From assembly GCA_013697785.1 (NCBI GenBank), contig JACCWE010000118.1, positions 1-33,711 on the forward strand: DNA of 33,711 bases, in the 5' to 3' direction. Source of the stretch: Gemmatimonadaceae bacterium (GTDB taxonomy: Bacteria; Gemmatimonadota; Gemmatimonadetes; Gemmatimonadales; Gemmatimonadaceae). The translations under genes were made by a program, and so were the position numbers. The notes under the pieces are model-generated. The model did no database searches, was not told the origin of the DNA, and saw only the letters and a program-made list of their open reading frames with translations. Each line of letters begins with the position of its first letter. Within the stretch, counting starts at the first letter, position 1. Shown one piece after another: positions 16,801-26,259 of the stretch.

Positions 16801-18117
16801 TCAATAAACGAGCGATCCCGTGTACGGCCGCTCGCCCGGGCCAGTATAGATCTGCCGCGGCCGCGCGATCTTCTGTTCCTTGTCGAGCAGCATCTCTTCC
16901 CACTGCGCGAGCCAGCCCGCCGTGCGTGCGATCGCGAAGAGCACGGTGAAGAAGTCCATCGGGAATTTCATCGAGCGATAGATGAGCCCTGTGTAGAAGT
17001 CGACGTTGGGATACAGCTTCCGCGACATGAAGTAGTCATCGGACAGCGCGATCCGCTCGAGCTCGAGCGCGATCTCGAGATCCTTGTCGACGCCGACCTC
17101 GGCGAACACTTCGTCCGCGAGCGCCTTCACGATGCGCGCACGCGGATCGTACGACTTGTACACGCGATGGCCGAAGCCCATCAGCCGCCCGCTCTTCCCG
17201 CCCTTCACCTCGTCGATGAACGCCGGCACGTTCTTCACGTGCCCTATATCCTGGATCATCCGCAACACCGCCTCGTTCGCCCCGCCGTGCAGCGGTCCAT
17301 ACAGCGCCGCGATTCCCGCCGCGATGGCCGAGAAGGGATCGACGTGCGACGAGCCCACCGCGCGCACTGCGTTCGTCGAACAGTTCTGCTCGTGGTCCGC
17401 GTGGAGGATGAAGAGAATCTCCGTCGCCCGTGTGAACACCGGGCGCGCCTCGTAGCGCGGCTCCGTCATGCGCGCGACCATGCTCAGGAAGTTGTCGACG
17501 TACGAGAGATCGTTGTCGGGATAGACGAACGGCAATCCCTTGATGTGCCGGTACGCGAACGCCGCGAGCGTCGGCAGCTTCGCGATGAGGCGGATGATGG
17601 CGAGGTTCCGCTCTTCCGGATCGTAGATGTTCTTCGCGCTCGGATAAAACGACGACAGCGCCGCGACCGTGCTGCACAGCATTGACATCGGATGCGCGTC
17701 GTAGCGGAACCCCTGCAGAAAGGTCTTCACGTTCTCGTGCACGTACGTGTGATACGTGATGTCGTGCACCCACGAGTCGTACTCGGGCTGCGTCGGCAGC
17801 TCGCCGTGGCGAAGGAGCCACGCCACCTCGAGGAAGCTCGCCTTTCCCGCCAGCTGCTCGATCGGATAGCCGCGGTAGCGAAGAATCCCCGCGTCGCCAT
17901 CGATGTACGTGATCGCGCTCCGGCACGACGCCGTGTTCAGAAACGCGGGATCATAGCTCAGCAGCCCGCCGTCTTCCGTCGGCACCTTCCTCAGATCGTT
18001 GGCGCGAATGGCGCCGTCGACGATCGGGAGGTCGACGCTGAGGTCGGAGCCCGGCGCCGAGAGGTGCAGCGTGGACGGAGCGGCAGTAGGCGCTGAAGCG
18101 GACGGGGTGTTGGCCAT
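16801..18117 (-). CDS. gltA: Citrate synthase
   Basis: Condenses oxaloacetate and acetyl-CoA to citrate, the entry step of the TCA cycle. The 438-residue protein is of the long, type II (hexameric, NADH-sensitive class) size. Catalytic and binding segments are intact: LHADHEQNCSTN (239-249), GPLHGG with His277, FGHRVYK with His317, DPRA, and the Asp in VDFYTGL near 374. The first 25 residues are Ala/Ser/Thr/Pro-rich and poorly conserved. It is divergent from the M1 peptidase gene. It sits 6.6 kb from aceK/icd and 6.3 kb from aceA, all encoding steps around isocitrate. Confidence 0.97.
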   Translation of the reverse strand: MANTPSASAPTAAPSTLHLSAPGSDLSVDLPIVDGAIRANDLRKVPTEDGGLLSYDPAFLNTASCRSAITYIDGDAGILRYRGYPIEQLAGKASFLEVAWLLRHGELPTQPEYDSWVHDITYHTYVHENVKTFLQGFRYDAHPMSMLCSTVAALSSFYPSAKNIYDPEERNLAIIRLIAKLPTLAAFAYRHIKGLPFVYPDNDLSYVDNFLSMVARMTEPRYEARPVFTRATEILFILHADHEQNCSTNAVRAVGSSHVDPFSAIAAGIAALYGPLHGGANEAVLRMIQDIGHVKNVPAFIDEVKGGKSGRLMGFGHRVYKSYDPRARIVKALADEVFAEVGVDKDLEIALELERIALSDDYFMSRKLYPNVDFYTGLIYRSMKFPMDFFTVLFAIARTAGWLAQWEEMLLDKEQKIARPRQIYTGPGERPYTGSLVY

Positions 18118-18243
18118 GCGAACTCGTCGTGAGCGGGGATGTGCGCGGGGTGCGCACTCGGAAAGCTATGCAAGATTCGGGAGAACGGGATGGGCGCTGA
18201 TTGCGTGCGGGAGAGCACGAGCGAAGATTCCAGCGCCCGTTCG

Positions 18244-20691
18244 ATGGCCCGCCCTCAGCTCCCGAGCATCATGCGCTTCGCGACACTCTGGCTCTCGTTG
18301 TTCGCCTTTGCCGCCCCGCTGCGCGCGCAGGCGCCCGCGACGTGGGTGCCGGGGAACGTCGAGACGCGGTCGCACGACTTCGACATGGTGCACCAGCGCA
18401 TCGAGCTGCGCGACATCCGCTGGGACTCGACCTCGCTCAACGGGCGGGTCATCACTACACTCGCGGCCAGGCGTCAGTCGCTCGATTCGGTGATTCTCGA
18501 CGCGTCGGCCGGCATCGCGATCACGAGGGCGATGGACGCCGCTGGGCGCGCGCTCCGCACCGCGCGCCGGGGCGATACGCTCGTGGTGCATCTCGCCAAG
18601 CCGCTCCGCTTCGGCGAGAGTGCTCGCATCACACTCGACTATCACGCGCACATCGAGAACGGACACGGGCTCACCTTCATCTACGCCGACGGCAGGCCGC
18701 ATAGGCCGCAGCAGCTGTGGAGCATGGGCGAGACCACGGGGAACAGCGCGTGGTTTCCGACCTACGAATCTCCGAATGACAAGGAGACGTGGGAGGTCAT
18801 AGCCACCGTCCCGGCGCGAATGACGGTGGTGTCCAACGGGCGACTGGTGAGCGACGCGCGAAACAGTAACGGCTCGCACACGACGCGCTGGAGCCAGGAG
18901 CAGCCGTCGGCGACGTATCTCATCTCGATTGCGATCGCTCCATACGCGCGCATTCACGATCAGTGGCGCGGCATCCCTGTCGACTACTACGTCTATCACG
19001 AGGACAGCGCGCTCGCGCGTCCGCTTTTCGGCTACACGCCCGACATCATCGAGACATACACGAAGCTCACCGGCGTGAAATACCCGTGGGCCAAGTACGC
19101 TCAGGAGACCGTCGCCGACTTCTTCGGCGGCGAGGAGATGGTGAGTGCGACGGAGCTCGTCGACTGGCTTCCCGACAAGCGCGCGTATGCCGATCGCCCT
19201 TGGTACCACTGGCTCCTCATCCCGCACGAGCTCGCCCACCAGTGGTTCGGCGACTACGAGACGACGGAGAACTGGTCGCATCTCTGGCTCAACGAGGGCT
19301 TCGCCGAGTTCATGAACGGCGCGTATTGGGAAGCCAAGCTCGGGCGACGGGTAAGCGACGACTTCTACTTCGATGAATACCGGCAGTTCATGGCAGTGGA
19401 TGCGAGCCATTCGATGCCGCTCGTCGCCGCGGGATCCAACAACATCTATCCGAAGGGAGCGCTCGTGCTGCGCATGCTGCGTCGCAGGCTCGGCGACGAG
19501 CGCTTCTGGGCATCGATCCATCTTTTTCTGATGCGTCATCAGTTCGGCAACGCGGTCACCGAGGACGTTCGAGAGGCGGTGCTGGACGCGACGGGCGAGA
19601 ATCTGGCGCAGTTCTGGGCGGAGTGGATGTATCGGCCGGGTTATCCGCGCTTCTCCGTGCACGCGGCGTACGACTCCACCACACGCGCGCTCTCGTTGCG
19701 CGTTCAGCAGACGCAGTCGGACTCGGCCAGCCAGGAGTCGGCGTGGCCGCCCATGGCGTCCGTGTTCCACTCACCGGTGACCGTGATGGTCGGAACCGCG
19801 AGCGGCGATGTCGAGCGTCATGCGAGCCTCGACGCGCGCGATCAGACGATCGTGATCGACTCGCTTCCGGGTGCGCCGACGATGGTCGTCTTCGACGCTG
19901 GGAACACGATCGTGAAGGCGCTCGAGTTCCCGCAGCCCACGTCGTGGCTCGCCGCGCAGCTGGCGCGCGATCCGGATCTCTGGAATCGCTGGTGGGCAAT
20001 CGGCGAGCTCGCGCACCATCCGGACGATCCCGATGCGGGAAGCGCGATCGCGAAGGCCGCGACGAGCGCCGACTATTTTCTCACGCGCGAGCACGCGGTG
20101 ACGGCGCTGCCTGCCTTCCCGGCATCCATCGCGCTACCCGCGCTCGACGTCGCTCGGCACGACACATCGGCTCAGGTGCGAGCGGCCGCGATCACCGCGC
20201 TTGCCCGCATTGGCGGAGCCGATGCGCTCGCTGCCGTGCGCGAGGCGTGGAGCGACACGAGCTACGGCGTGGAGACTGCCGCGATCCGCCCGCTGATCAT
20301 CGCGGATACCGCGAACCGCGCGGCGTGGATCGCCCGCGGGCTCGCCGCGAGCTCGTATCGCGATGTGGTGCGGAACGCGGCACTCGATGCGGTGGCGCGC
20401 ATCGGCGGCGGCGACTTCAGCTTCACGGCGGCGGTCGACTCGTTGCGAGGCGAAACGCCGAGCGCAGCGAACTCTCTCGCGATACTCTCTGCGCGCGGCG
20501 ATTCTGCGGCGCTCGCGCTGCTCGTGCGCGCGCTCGATGACACGCGTCCCTACGTGCGCGAATGGACGCTCCGCGCGCTGCGCCGGCTACCCCCTGATCT
20601 TCGCGACCCGCCGCTCGGCGCTGCCGTTGGCTCGTTGCGCGATGCGAAAACGAAGGCGGCGGTCGATTCCCTGCTACACGCCACCCACTAA
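18244..20691 (+). CDS. M1 family zinc aminopeptidase with C-terminal HEAT-like repeats
   Basis: An exported peptidase. The N-terminal region has a signal sequence (LWLSLFAFAAPLRAQA) that should be cleaved after Ala-Gln. The zinc site HELAH is at about 328-332, with the third ligand Glu in LNEGFAE 18 residues on. The substrate-amine motif is GGEEM in place of the usual GAMEN/GGMEN; the Glu at its fourth position is kept. After the catalytic and beta domains, residues from about 600 on form alpha-helical repeats (VRAAAITALARIGGADALAAV and similar) like HEAT repeats. The frame is open to 18139. I use the ATG at 18244; 18271 gives a tighter signal peptide, and 18190 has the best ribosome site (GGGAG). 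The 3' end overlaps the convergent oxidase gene by 18 bases. Confidence 0.92.
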   Translation: MARPQLPSIMRFATLWLSLFAFAAPLRAQAPATWVPGNVETRSHDFDMVHQRIELRDIRWDSTSLNGRVITTLAARRQSLDSVILDASAGIAITRAMDAAGRALRTARRGDTLVVHLAKPLRFGESARITLDYHAHIENGHGLTFIYADGRPHRPQQLWSMGETTGNSAWFPTYESPNDKETWEVIATVPARMTVVSNGRLVSDARNSNGSHTTRWSQEQPSATYLISIAIAPYARIHDQWRGIPVDYYVYHEDSALARPLFGYTPDIIETYTKLTGVKYPWAKYAQETVADFFGGEEMVSATELVDWLPDKRAYADRPWYHWLLIPHELAHQWFGDYETTENWSHLWLNEGFAEFMNGAYWEAKLGRRVSDDFYFDEYRQFMAVDASHSMPLVAAGSNNIYPKGALVLRMLRRRLGDERFWASIHLFLMRHQFGNAVTEDVREAVLDATGENLAQFWAEWMYRPGYPRFSVHAAYDSTTRALSLRVQQTQSDSASQESAWPPMASVFHSPVTVMVGTASGDVERHASLDARDQTIVIDSLPGAPTMVVFDAGNTIVKALEFPQPTSWLAAQLARDPDLWNRWWAIGELAHHPDDPDAGSAIAKAATSADYFLTREHAVTALPAFPASIALPALDVARHDTSAQVRAAAITALARIGGADALAAVREAWSDTSYGVETAAIRPLIIADTANRAAWIARGLAASSYRDVVRNAALDAVARIGGGDFSFTAAVDSLRGETPSAANSLAILSARGDSAALALLVRALDDTRPYVREWTLRALRRLPPDLRDPPLGAAVGSLRDAKTKAAVDSLLHATH

Positions 20692-21819
20692 ACGCGAGAT
20701 CGCGAATGGCGAGAGATCGAACGTCGTCTCGCCCTTCGTGATCAGATCCGCGAGTATCTCGCCCACAGCGCTCGAGAACTTGAAGCCATGCCCCGAGCAC
20801 GGGCTCGCGATGATGACGTTCGGATGCTCGGGATGCGCGTCGAGCACGAAATCGTGGTCTGGCGTGTTCGTGTAGACGCACGTCGCGCGGTCGAGGATCG
20901 TCCCCGCCGCCTCCGGCAGATATCGCGCGAGCAGCGCGAGCATCTCCGCTCCCTCCGCTGCCGACGCCGGCTCGCGAGCCGCATCGATATCGATCACTGC
21001 GCCCTCGTGGTGGATCCCCGCCTTCACGCCATCTCCGACATCGGGGAACGTTGCGAAGTAGCGATCCTCGGCGTACTCGATGAGCGAAATCGGCGAATGC
21101 GCGGCGGCGTACCACTCGGGATGCGATGAGGGCTCGAACCAGTGAAAGAGCTGGCGCTCGATTTCCAGCGGCAGCTCGAGCTCCGGTACGAGGCTCGACA
21201 GCCACGGGCCCGCCGCGATGATGAGCGTCTCCGCGCGGAGCTCCCCCGCATCGGTCATCACGCGCACGCCCTCATCCGCATCCCACCCGGTCACGGCGAC
21301 CCCCGTCCGGATCGTCGCGCCGGCGCGCTGCGCCAACGCGAGATGCGCCTCGACGCACTTCTCCGGAAACAGCAATCCCGCACGCGGCTCGAGCAGCGCC
21401 AGCGATCCCTCCGGCACCTGGAAGCCCGGATAGCGCGCGGTCACCTCGGCGGGATTCAGAATCGTGTGCTCGAGCTCATGCTCCTCTGCGCTGCGCAGTG
21501 CGCCGGCGAAGAGCAGTCCGTTCGGCGGTCCGATCATCAGCCCTCCCGTCTGCACGAAGAGCTGCTCGCCCGCCTCGCGCTCGAGCGCCGACCACAGCTC
21601 GTACGCCCGCTTCACGATCGGCACGTAGCATGGATGCTCGTAGTACGCCTCACGGATGATGCGCGTGCGTCCATGCGTCGAGCCGTGGATGTGCGGCGGC
21701 GCATAACGGTCGACGCCGATCACCTTCACTCCGCGCGAGGCAAGATGATAGAGCGCGGCGCTCCCCATCGCACCGAGCCCCACTATGACAGTGTCGTACT
21801 TCGGCGACCCTGCGCTCAT
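20674..21819 (-). CDS. Monomeric sarcosine oxidase / N-methyltryptophan oxidase family flavoenzyme
   Basis: The 381-residue FAD oxidase demethylates secondary or N-methyl amino acids, giving formaldehyde and H2O2. The Rossmann motif VIVGLGAMGSA is at 11-21 and THGRTRIIR near 48-56 (active-site Arg). HH is at 270-271, TCVYTNTPD contains Cys314 (the expected covalent FAD attachment site, equivalent to Cys315 of the Bacillus enzyme), and GHGFKFSSAVGE holds the active-site Lys. All key residues are present, so it should be active; the substrate cannot be told from sequence. Its start overlaps the aceK stop by four bases (ATGA), an unexpected partner for aceK. The 3' end overlaps the M1 peptidase gene. 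Confidence 0.92.
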   Translation of the reverse strand: MSAGSPKYDTVIVGLGAMGSAALYHLASRGVKVIGVDRYAPPHIHGSTHGRTRIIREAYYEHPCYVPIVKRAYELWSALEREAGEQLFVQTGGLMIGPPNGLLFAGALRSAEEHELEHTILNPAEVTARYPGFQVPEGSLALLEPRAGLLFPEKCVEAHLALAQRAGATIRTGVAVTGWDADEGVRVMTDAGELRAETLIIAAGPWLSSLVPELELPLEIERQLFHWFEPSSHPEWYAAAHSPISLIEYAEDRYFATFPDVGDGVKAGIHHEGAVIDIDAAREPASAAEGAEMLALLARYLPEAAGTILDRATCVYTNTPDHDFVLDAHPEHPNVIIASPCSGHGFKFSSAVGEILADLITKGETTFDLSPFAISRLVGGV

Positions 21820-23573
21820 GTACGCACCAGCCGTCGGCCCACGCTGTACGGAAAGACGTCGACGACCTCACCTGCCTTCTGCTTTCCCTGCATCCCGCGC
21901 CAGTAGTCGACGGTCAGCAGATCCTCGTGCGAGTCCAGGAAGATATCGCGGAGCGGCGCGGGCGGAACGAGGAAGGCGGTGAACTCTTCCGGAAAGACAT
22001 CGAGCTCGCCCACGTAGTACCACGGCTCGGCCGCCATCTCCTCCTCCTCCGTGCGCGGCTGCGGCAGCGAGCGGATGTTGCACTCGGTGAGGAGACAGAG
22101 CTCGTCGTAGTCGTAGAAGATCACGCGTCCGTGGCGGCTGACGCCGAAGTTCTTGAGCAGCATGTCGCCCGTGAAGATGTTGGCGGCGGCGAGATCCTTG
22201 ATCGCCGCACCGTAGTCCAGAATCGCGTCCGCCGCGGCCTCCGGCGTCGCGTCGCGCAGAAAGACGTTGAGCGGCGTGACCCGCCGCTCGGTATAGAGAT
22301 GCGCGATGATCACCGACTCTCCCTCGACCTTCACGATCGACGGCGCGACCTCGCGGAGGTGCTCGAGCAATGCATCGGGAAAGAGCCGCCGCGGAAAGGC
22401 GAGATGCTCGAACTCCTGCGCATCCGCGAGCCGCCCAACGCGGTCGCGCACGAACACGAGATGGTACTTCCCGAGCACGCCCGTGCGCGTGATGCGCTTG
22501 GGATGTCCGAAACGATCCTTGATGATCTTGAAGACGACGTTCAGCGATGGCAGCGTGAAGACGCTCATCACGAGCCCCTCATCGCCCTCGGCGAACTCGA
22601 AACGCGCATCCGGGCGCGCCATGTGCTCGACGAGACTTCGATAGAGCTCCGTCTTGCCGTGCTTGTTGAAGCCAATTGCGTTGTACAGCTCGTCCACGCG
22701 CTTGAGCGGCATGATGGACGCCAAAAACTCCACCACCGCGCGCGGCCGTTCCGCCTCGACGAAGAAGTAAGACCAACTGAATCCGAAGACGATGCTGACC
22801 TCGTCGGAGGTCATGAGCACGGCGTCGATCACAATCCCGTCGGAGCCGTGGAGCAGCGGGAGCACGAGCGGAAGCCACTCATCGCCGTTCTTCACACGCG
22901 CGATCACGTACGCTCCCTTGTTGCGAAAGAAGATCGGCACGAGCGCCTCGATCTCGCTGTTCGCGGACGGAATTCGCGCGGCGCGCATGGCCAGCTCCAC
23001 ACGCTCCGCGGCGAGCTCGACGTGGCGATCGAGATCGTCGTACGGTACGCTCCACGCGAGATCGGCGAGCAACCGCTCGAGCGCGCGCGCCACACCTCCA
23101 CCCAGATCGTAGGAGCGCGTGATCGGCTGCTCGTCGCCGCGAAGCTCGGGATTCGCCTCCGGGAGCACATACTCCACGTGCGAGTTGACCCCCACCGTCG
23201 TGAACACCCGCCGCGTGACCGAGCTGAAGAACGTTTCTGCGATCTCGCAGTCGTCACGGTCGACGATGAGAGCAGCGTGCAGCCACTTCACCTCTTCCCA
23301 CGTCGCGACATCTGTCGCGAGCGCGCCGAGCTCGAAGCGCACTTCGGCCAGCGCTTGGGCGACGTGCAGTCGATAGAGCGCGAGACGCGCGGCGGCATCA
23401 TCCTGCGTGCCGAGCCAGTCGCGGCGCTCGAAGCGGTCACGCACGCCGCGCGTGATTTCCGCGAAGCGCGCGCGATACGCGTCGAATGCGTCGGCGATCG
23501 CCGTCGCTGCCCGCGCGGTGGCCTCGTTGCCCTCCACTGGCCCGCTCAGCAGATTGCGTGCATTGGCACTCAT
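21816..23573 (-). CDS. aceK: Isocitrate dehydrogenase kinase/phosphatase
   Basis: A bifunctional enzyme that phosphorylates isocitrate dehydrogenase (turning it off, and opening the glyoxylate shunt) and removes the same phosphate. The 585-residue product has the usual length and order: an N-terminal regulatory domain, then the ATP site GDEGLVMSVFTLPS with Lys in VVFKIIKDRFGHPKR. Next come VYxTERRVTPLNVFL-type segments and the catalytic GDMLLKNFGVSRHGRVIFYD. The frame extends to 23762 inside icd, but that part shows no similarity, so I start at the ATG at 23573. There is no clear ribosome site. It is divergent from its substrate gene icd across 39 bases and overlaps the downstream oxidase gene. 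Confidence 0.95.
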   Translation of the reverse strand: MSANARNLLSGPVEGNEATARAATAIADAFDAYRARFAEITRGVRDRFERRDWLGTQDDAAARLALYRLHVAQALAEVRFELGALATDVATWEEVKWLHAALIVDRDDCEIAETFFSSVTRRVFTTVGVNSHVEYVLPEANPELRGDEQPITRSYDLGGGVARALERLLADLAWSVPYDDLDRHVELAAERVELAMRAARIPSANSEIEALVPIFFRNKGAYVIARVKNGDEWLPLVLPLLHGSDGIVIDAVLMTSDEVSIVFGFSWSYFFVEAERPRAVVEFLASIMPLKRVDELYNAIGFNKHGKTELYRSLVEHMARPDARFEFAEGDEGLVMSVFTLPSLNVVFKIIKDRFGHPKRITRTGVLGKYHLVFVRDRVGRLADAQEFEHLAFPRRLFPDALLEHLREVAPSIVKVEGESVIIAHLYTERRVTPLNVFLRDATPEAAADAILDYGAAIKDLAAANIFTGDMLLKNFGVSRHGRVIFYDYDELCLLTECNIRSLPQPRTEEEEMAAEPWYYVGELDVFPEEFTAFLVPPAPLRDIFLDSHEDLLTVDYWRGMQGKQKAGEVVDVFPYSVGRRLVRT

Positions 23574-23574
23574 T

Positions 23575-23610
23575 GAGGCAGGAGTCGAAAAAGAGGCAGG
23601 AGTCGAAAAA
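23575..23610. repeat. Exact 18-base tandem duplication filling the aceK-icd gap
   Basis: GAGGCAGGAGTCGAAAAA occurs twice back to back (23575-23592 and 23593-23610). Each unit contains AGGAG, so the icd ribosome site is duplicated. The proximal copy ends 11 bases before the icd ATG. The repeats occupy 36 of the 39 bases between the two divergent start codons, leaving no room for full promoters, which must lie inside the opposite genes. Confidence 0.85.
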
Positions 23611-23612
23611 AC

Positions 23613-24869
<1,257 letters not shown>

Positions 24870-24887
24870 GCGTGACGAAGATGGGAA

Positions 24888-24931
24888 GATGGAAAAAGGG
24901 GAGGCGCGATCGCGCCTCCCCTTTTTCCATC
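24888..24931. terminator. Perfect 44-base palindrome, bidirectional terminator
   Basis: GATGGAAAAAGGGGAGGCGC and its exact reverse complement meet around a central GATC without any mismatch. A5 and T5 tracts lie inside the stem. It separates the convergent icd and susD genes and can terminate both. Confidence 0.9.
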
Positions 24932-24943
24932 GGCGCGTTACGA

Positions 24944-26218
24944 TCAGCCCGCGGGCGGGTTGCGCGCGTTTGGATTGTTGTTGGTCTCCACGGCGGGAAT
25001 CGGCATGCAGGTTTGCGAGCCGTATTCGCCGCCCTTCGTATACTCGGGCGTGTAGGGCGTGCCGGCCGCCGGCACCAGCGGAAGACCGAGACGGCGCACG
25101 TCGAAGTAGTGCGTGCCCTGCAGCCACAGCCAGCGCGCGCGCTCCTGACCGATGTCGGCATTGATGACCGCCGGATCACTCGAGGATGCGAGCGGCGCGA
25201 GCGATGCGGTCGAGCGCAGGTTGTTGAGAATCGTGATGGCACCCGACCCGCCGGTCGCCTCGGCGAGAATGAGCTGGGCCTCGATATAGCTCGCGAGCGG
25301 GATGCTCGCCGAGCCATCGATGTACTTGCCCTGGGTGAACAGCGGGGTCTGCTCATCGCCGGCTGCGCGGTGCTCGTCGGTCACGGGCACCCGTGGATCG
25401 CCAAGACCACGATACGCTGGAGCTATCGTCACGCTGTGACCAGCGTTGTTCTCGGAGTACACGCGATTTTCCCGCTGCGCCGTTCCCTTGTCACTGGTGA
25501 CGTAGTAGACGAAACCTGACGGTACGAGTGCCGCATCCGTTGCTGCCGCGGCCTTATTCCCGGCATCGAGCTCGGCGCGGGCTCGCCCCACGAGCGCGAG
25601 ATTGACGAGACTGTCGACTCCCGCGGTCTGCGCCGCCGTGACGGCCGTATCGAACTTCCCTATCGCGAGCTCGAATATCTGTTGCGATGTGAGCTGCGGT
25701 CCGAGGTCGATCGCCGCCGTGCAGAATCCCTCGCCGAGAAGAATTCTGCTGTAGCCGGCGAACGTCGCGGCCTTCGCGATCAGCTCCTGTCTGTCGCTGA
25801 CATCCGTGTCGCTCCACCCTTCGAGCAGACCGAGCGCGTGGTCCGCTGTGAAGCGTGATGTCGAAATCGGTGTGTACGTGCCGAGCGACGTGCAGTCGTC
25901 GGTCGAGTACAGCGACTCGTTGGGATCGAGATCGCGACGATCGTACGACCAGCGCGCCGCCGTGAGTGTGCCGTCCTCCAGCTCGCCGCTCATCAATCCG
26001 CTGGCGACGACGTAGGAGCCGTAGGTGCAGAAAAAGTCACCGATGGCGCTGTTCACGAGCAGCGAAGCGTTCGCCGGAATTTCGAGGGAGCCCGGGTCGA
26101 TCGCGTCCGGTGACTTCACATCGAGAAGATTGCTGCACGCCGCAGCGAAGCAGATCGTCGCTATCGACAGAAATGCCCATGCCTTGGTGCGCGCAGTGCG
26201 CGCGGTTCGCGTCTGCAT
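24944..26218 (-). CDS. SusD/RagB family outer-membrane lipoprotein
   Basis: Surface lipoprotein that captures a nutrient for the SusC transporter encoded just upstream. From the ATG at 26218 the N-terminus has several Arg, a hydrophobic core and a lipobox (CFAAAC-SN), then the typical start of mature SusD proteins (LLDVKSPDAIDPGSL). Helical TPR-like segments and the C-terminal pattern RARWLWLQGTHYFDVRRLG and GSQTCMPIPAVETNNNPN match the SusD end motif. Length is 424 residues. In-frame ATGs at 26251 and 26248 lie nearer the susC stop and are possible starts. The 30-42 base gap to susC marks a two-gene operon. The transported substrate cannot be told from sequence. Confidence 0.9.
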   Translation of the reverse strand: MQTRTARTARTKAWAFLSIATICFAAACSNLLDVKSPDAIDPGSLEIPANASLLVNSAIGDFFCTYGSYVVASGLMSGELEDGTLTAARWSYDRRDLDPNESLYSTDDCTSLGTYTPISTSRFTADHALGLLEGWSDTDVSDRQELIAKAATFAGYSRILLGEGFCTAAIDLGPQLTSQQIFELAIGKFDTAVTAAQTAGVDSLVNLALVGRARAELDAGNKAAAATDAALVPSGFVYYVTSDKGTAQRENRVYSENNAGHSVTIAPAYRGLGDPRVPVTDEHRAAGDEQTPLFTQGKYIDGSASIPLASYIEAQLILAEATGGSGAITILNNLRSTASLAPLASSSDPAVINADIGQERARWLWLQGTHYFDVRRLGLPLVPAAGTPYTPEYTKGGEYGSQTCMPIPAVETNNNPNARNPPAG

Positions 26219-26259
26219 GTCGATTGGCCTGTATGAGTCGTTTGGCATCATGACGGCGC

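Noticed and set aside
18166-19770. 534-codon minus-strand open frame opposite the M1 peptidase
   Set aside because: Antisense to a well-supported gene with HELAH motif; composition is shadow-like.
21927-23576. 549-codon plus-strand open frame opposite aceK
   Set aside because: Mirror of the aceK reading frame with no recognisable protein features.
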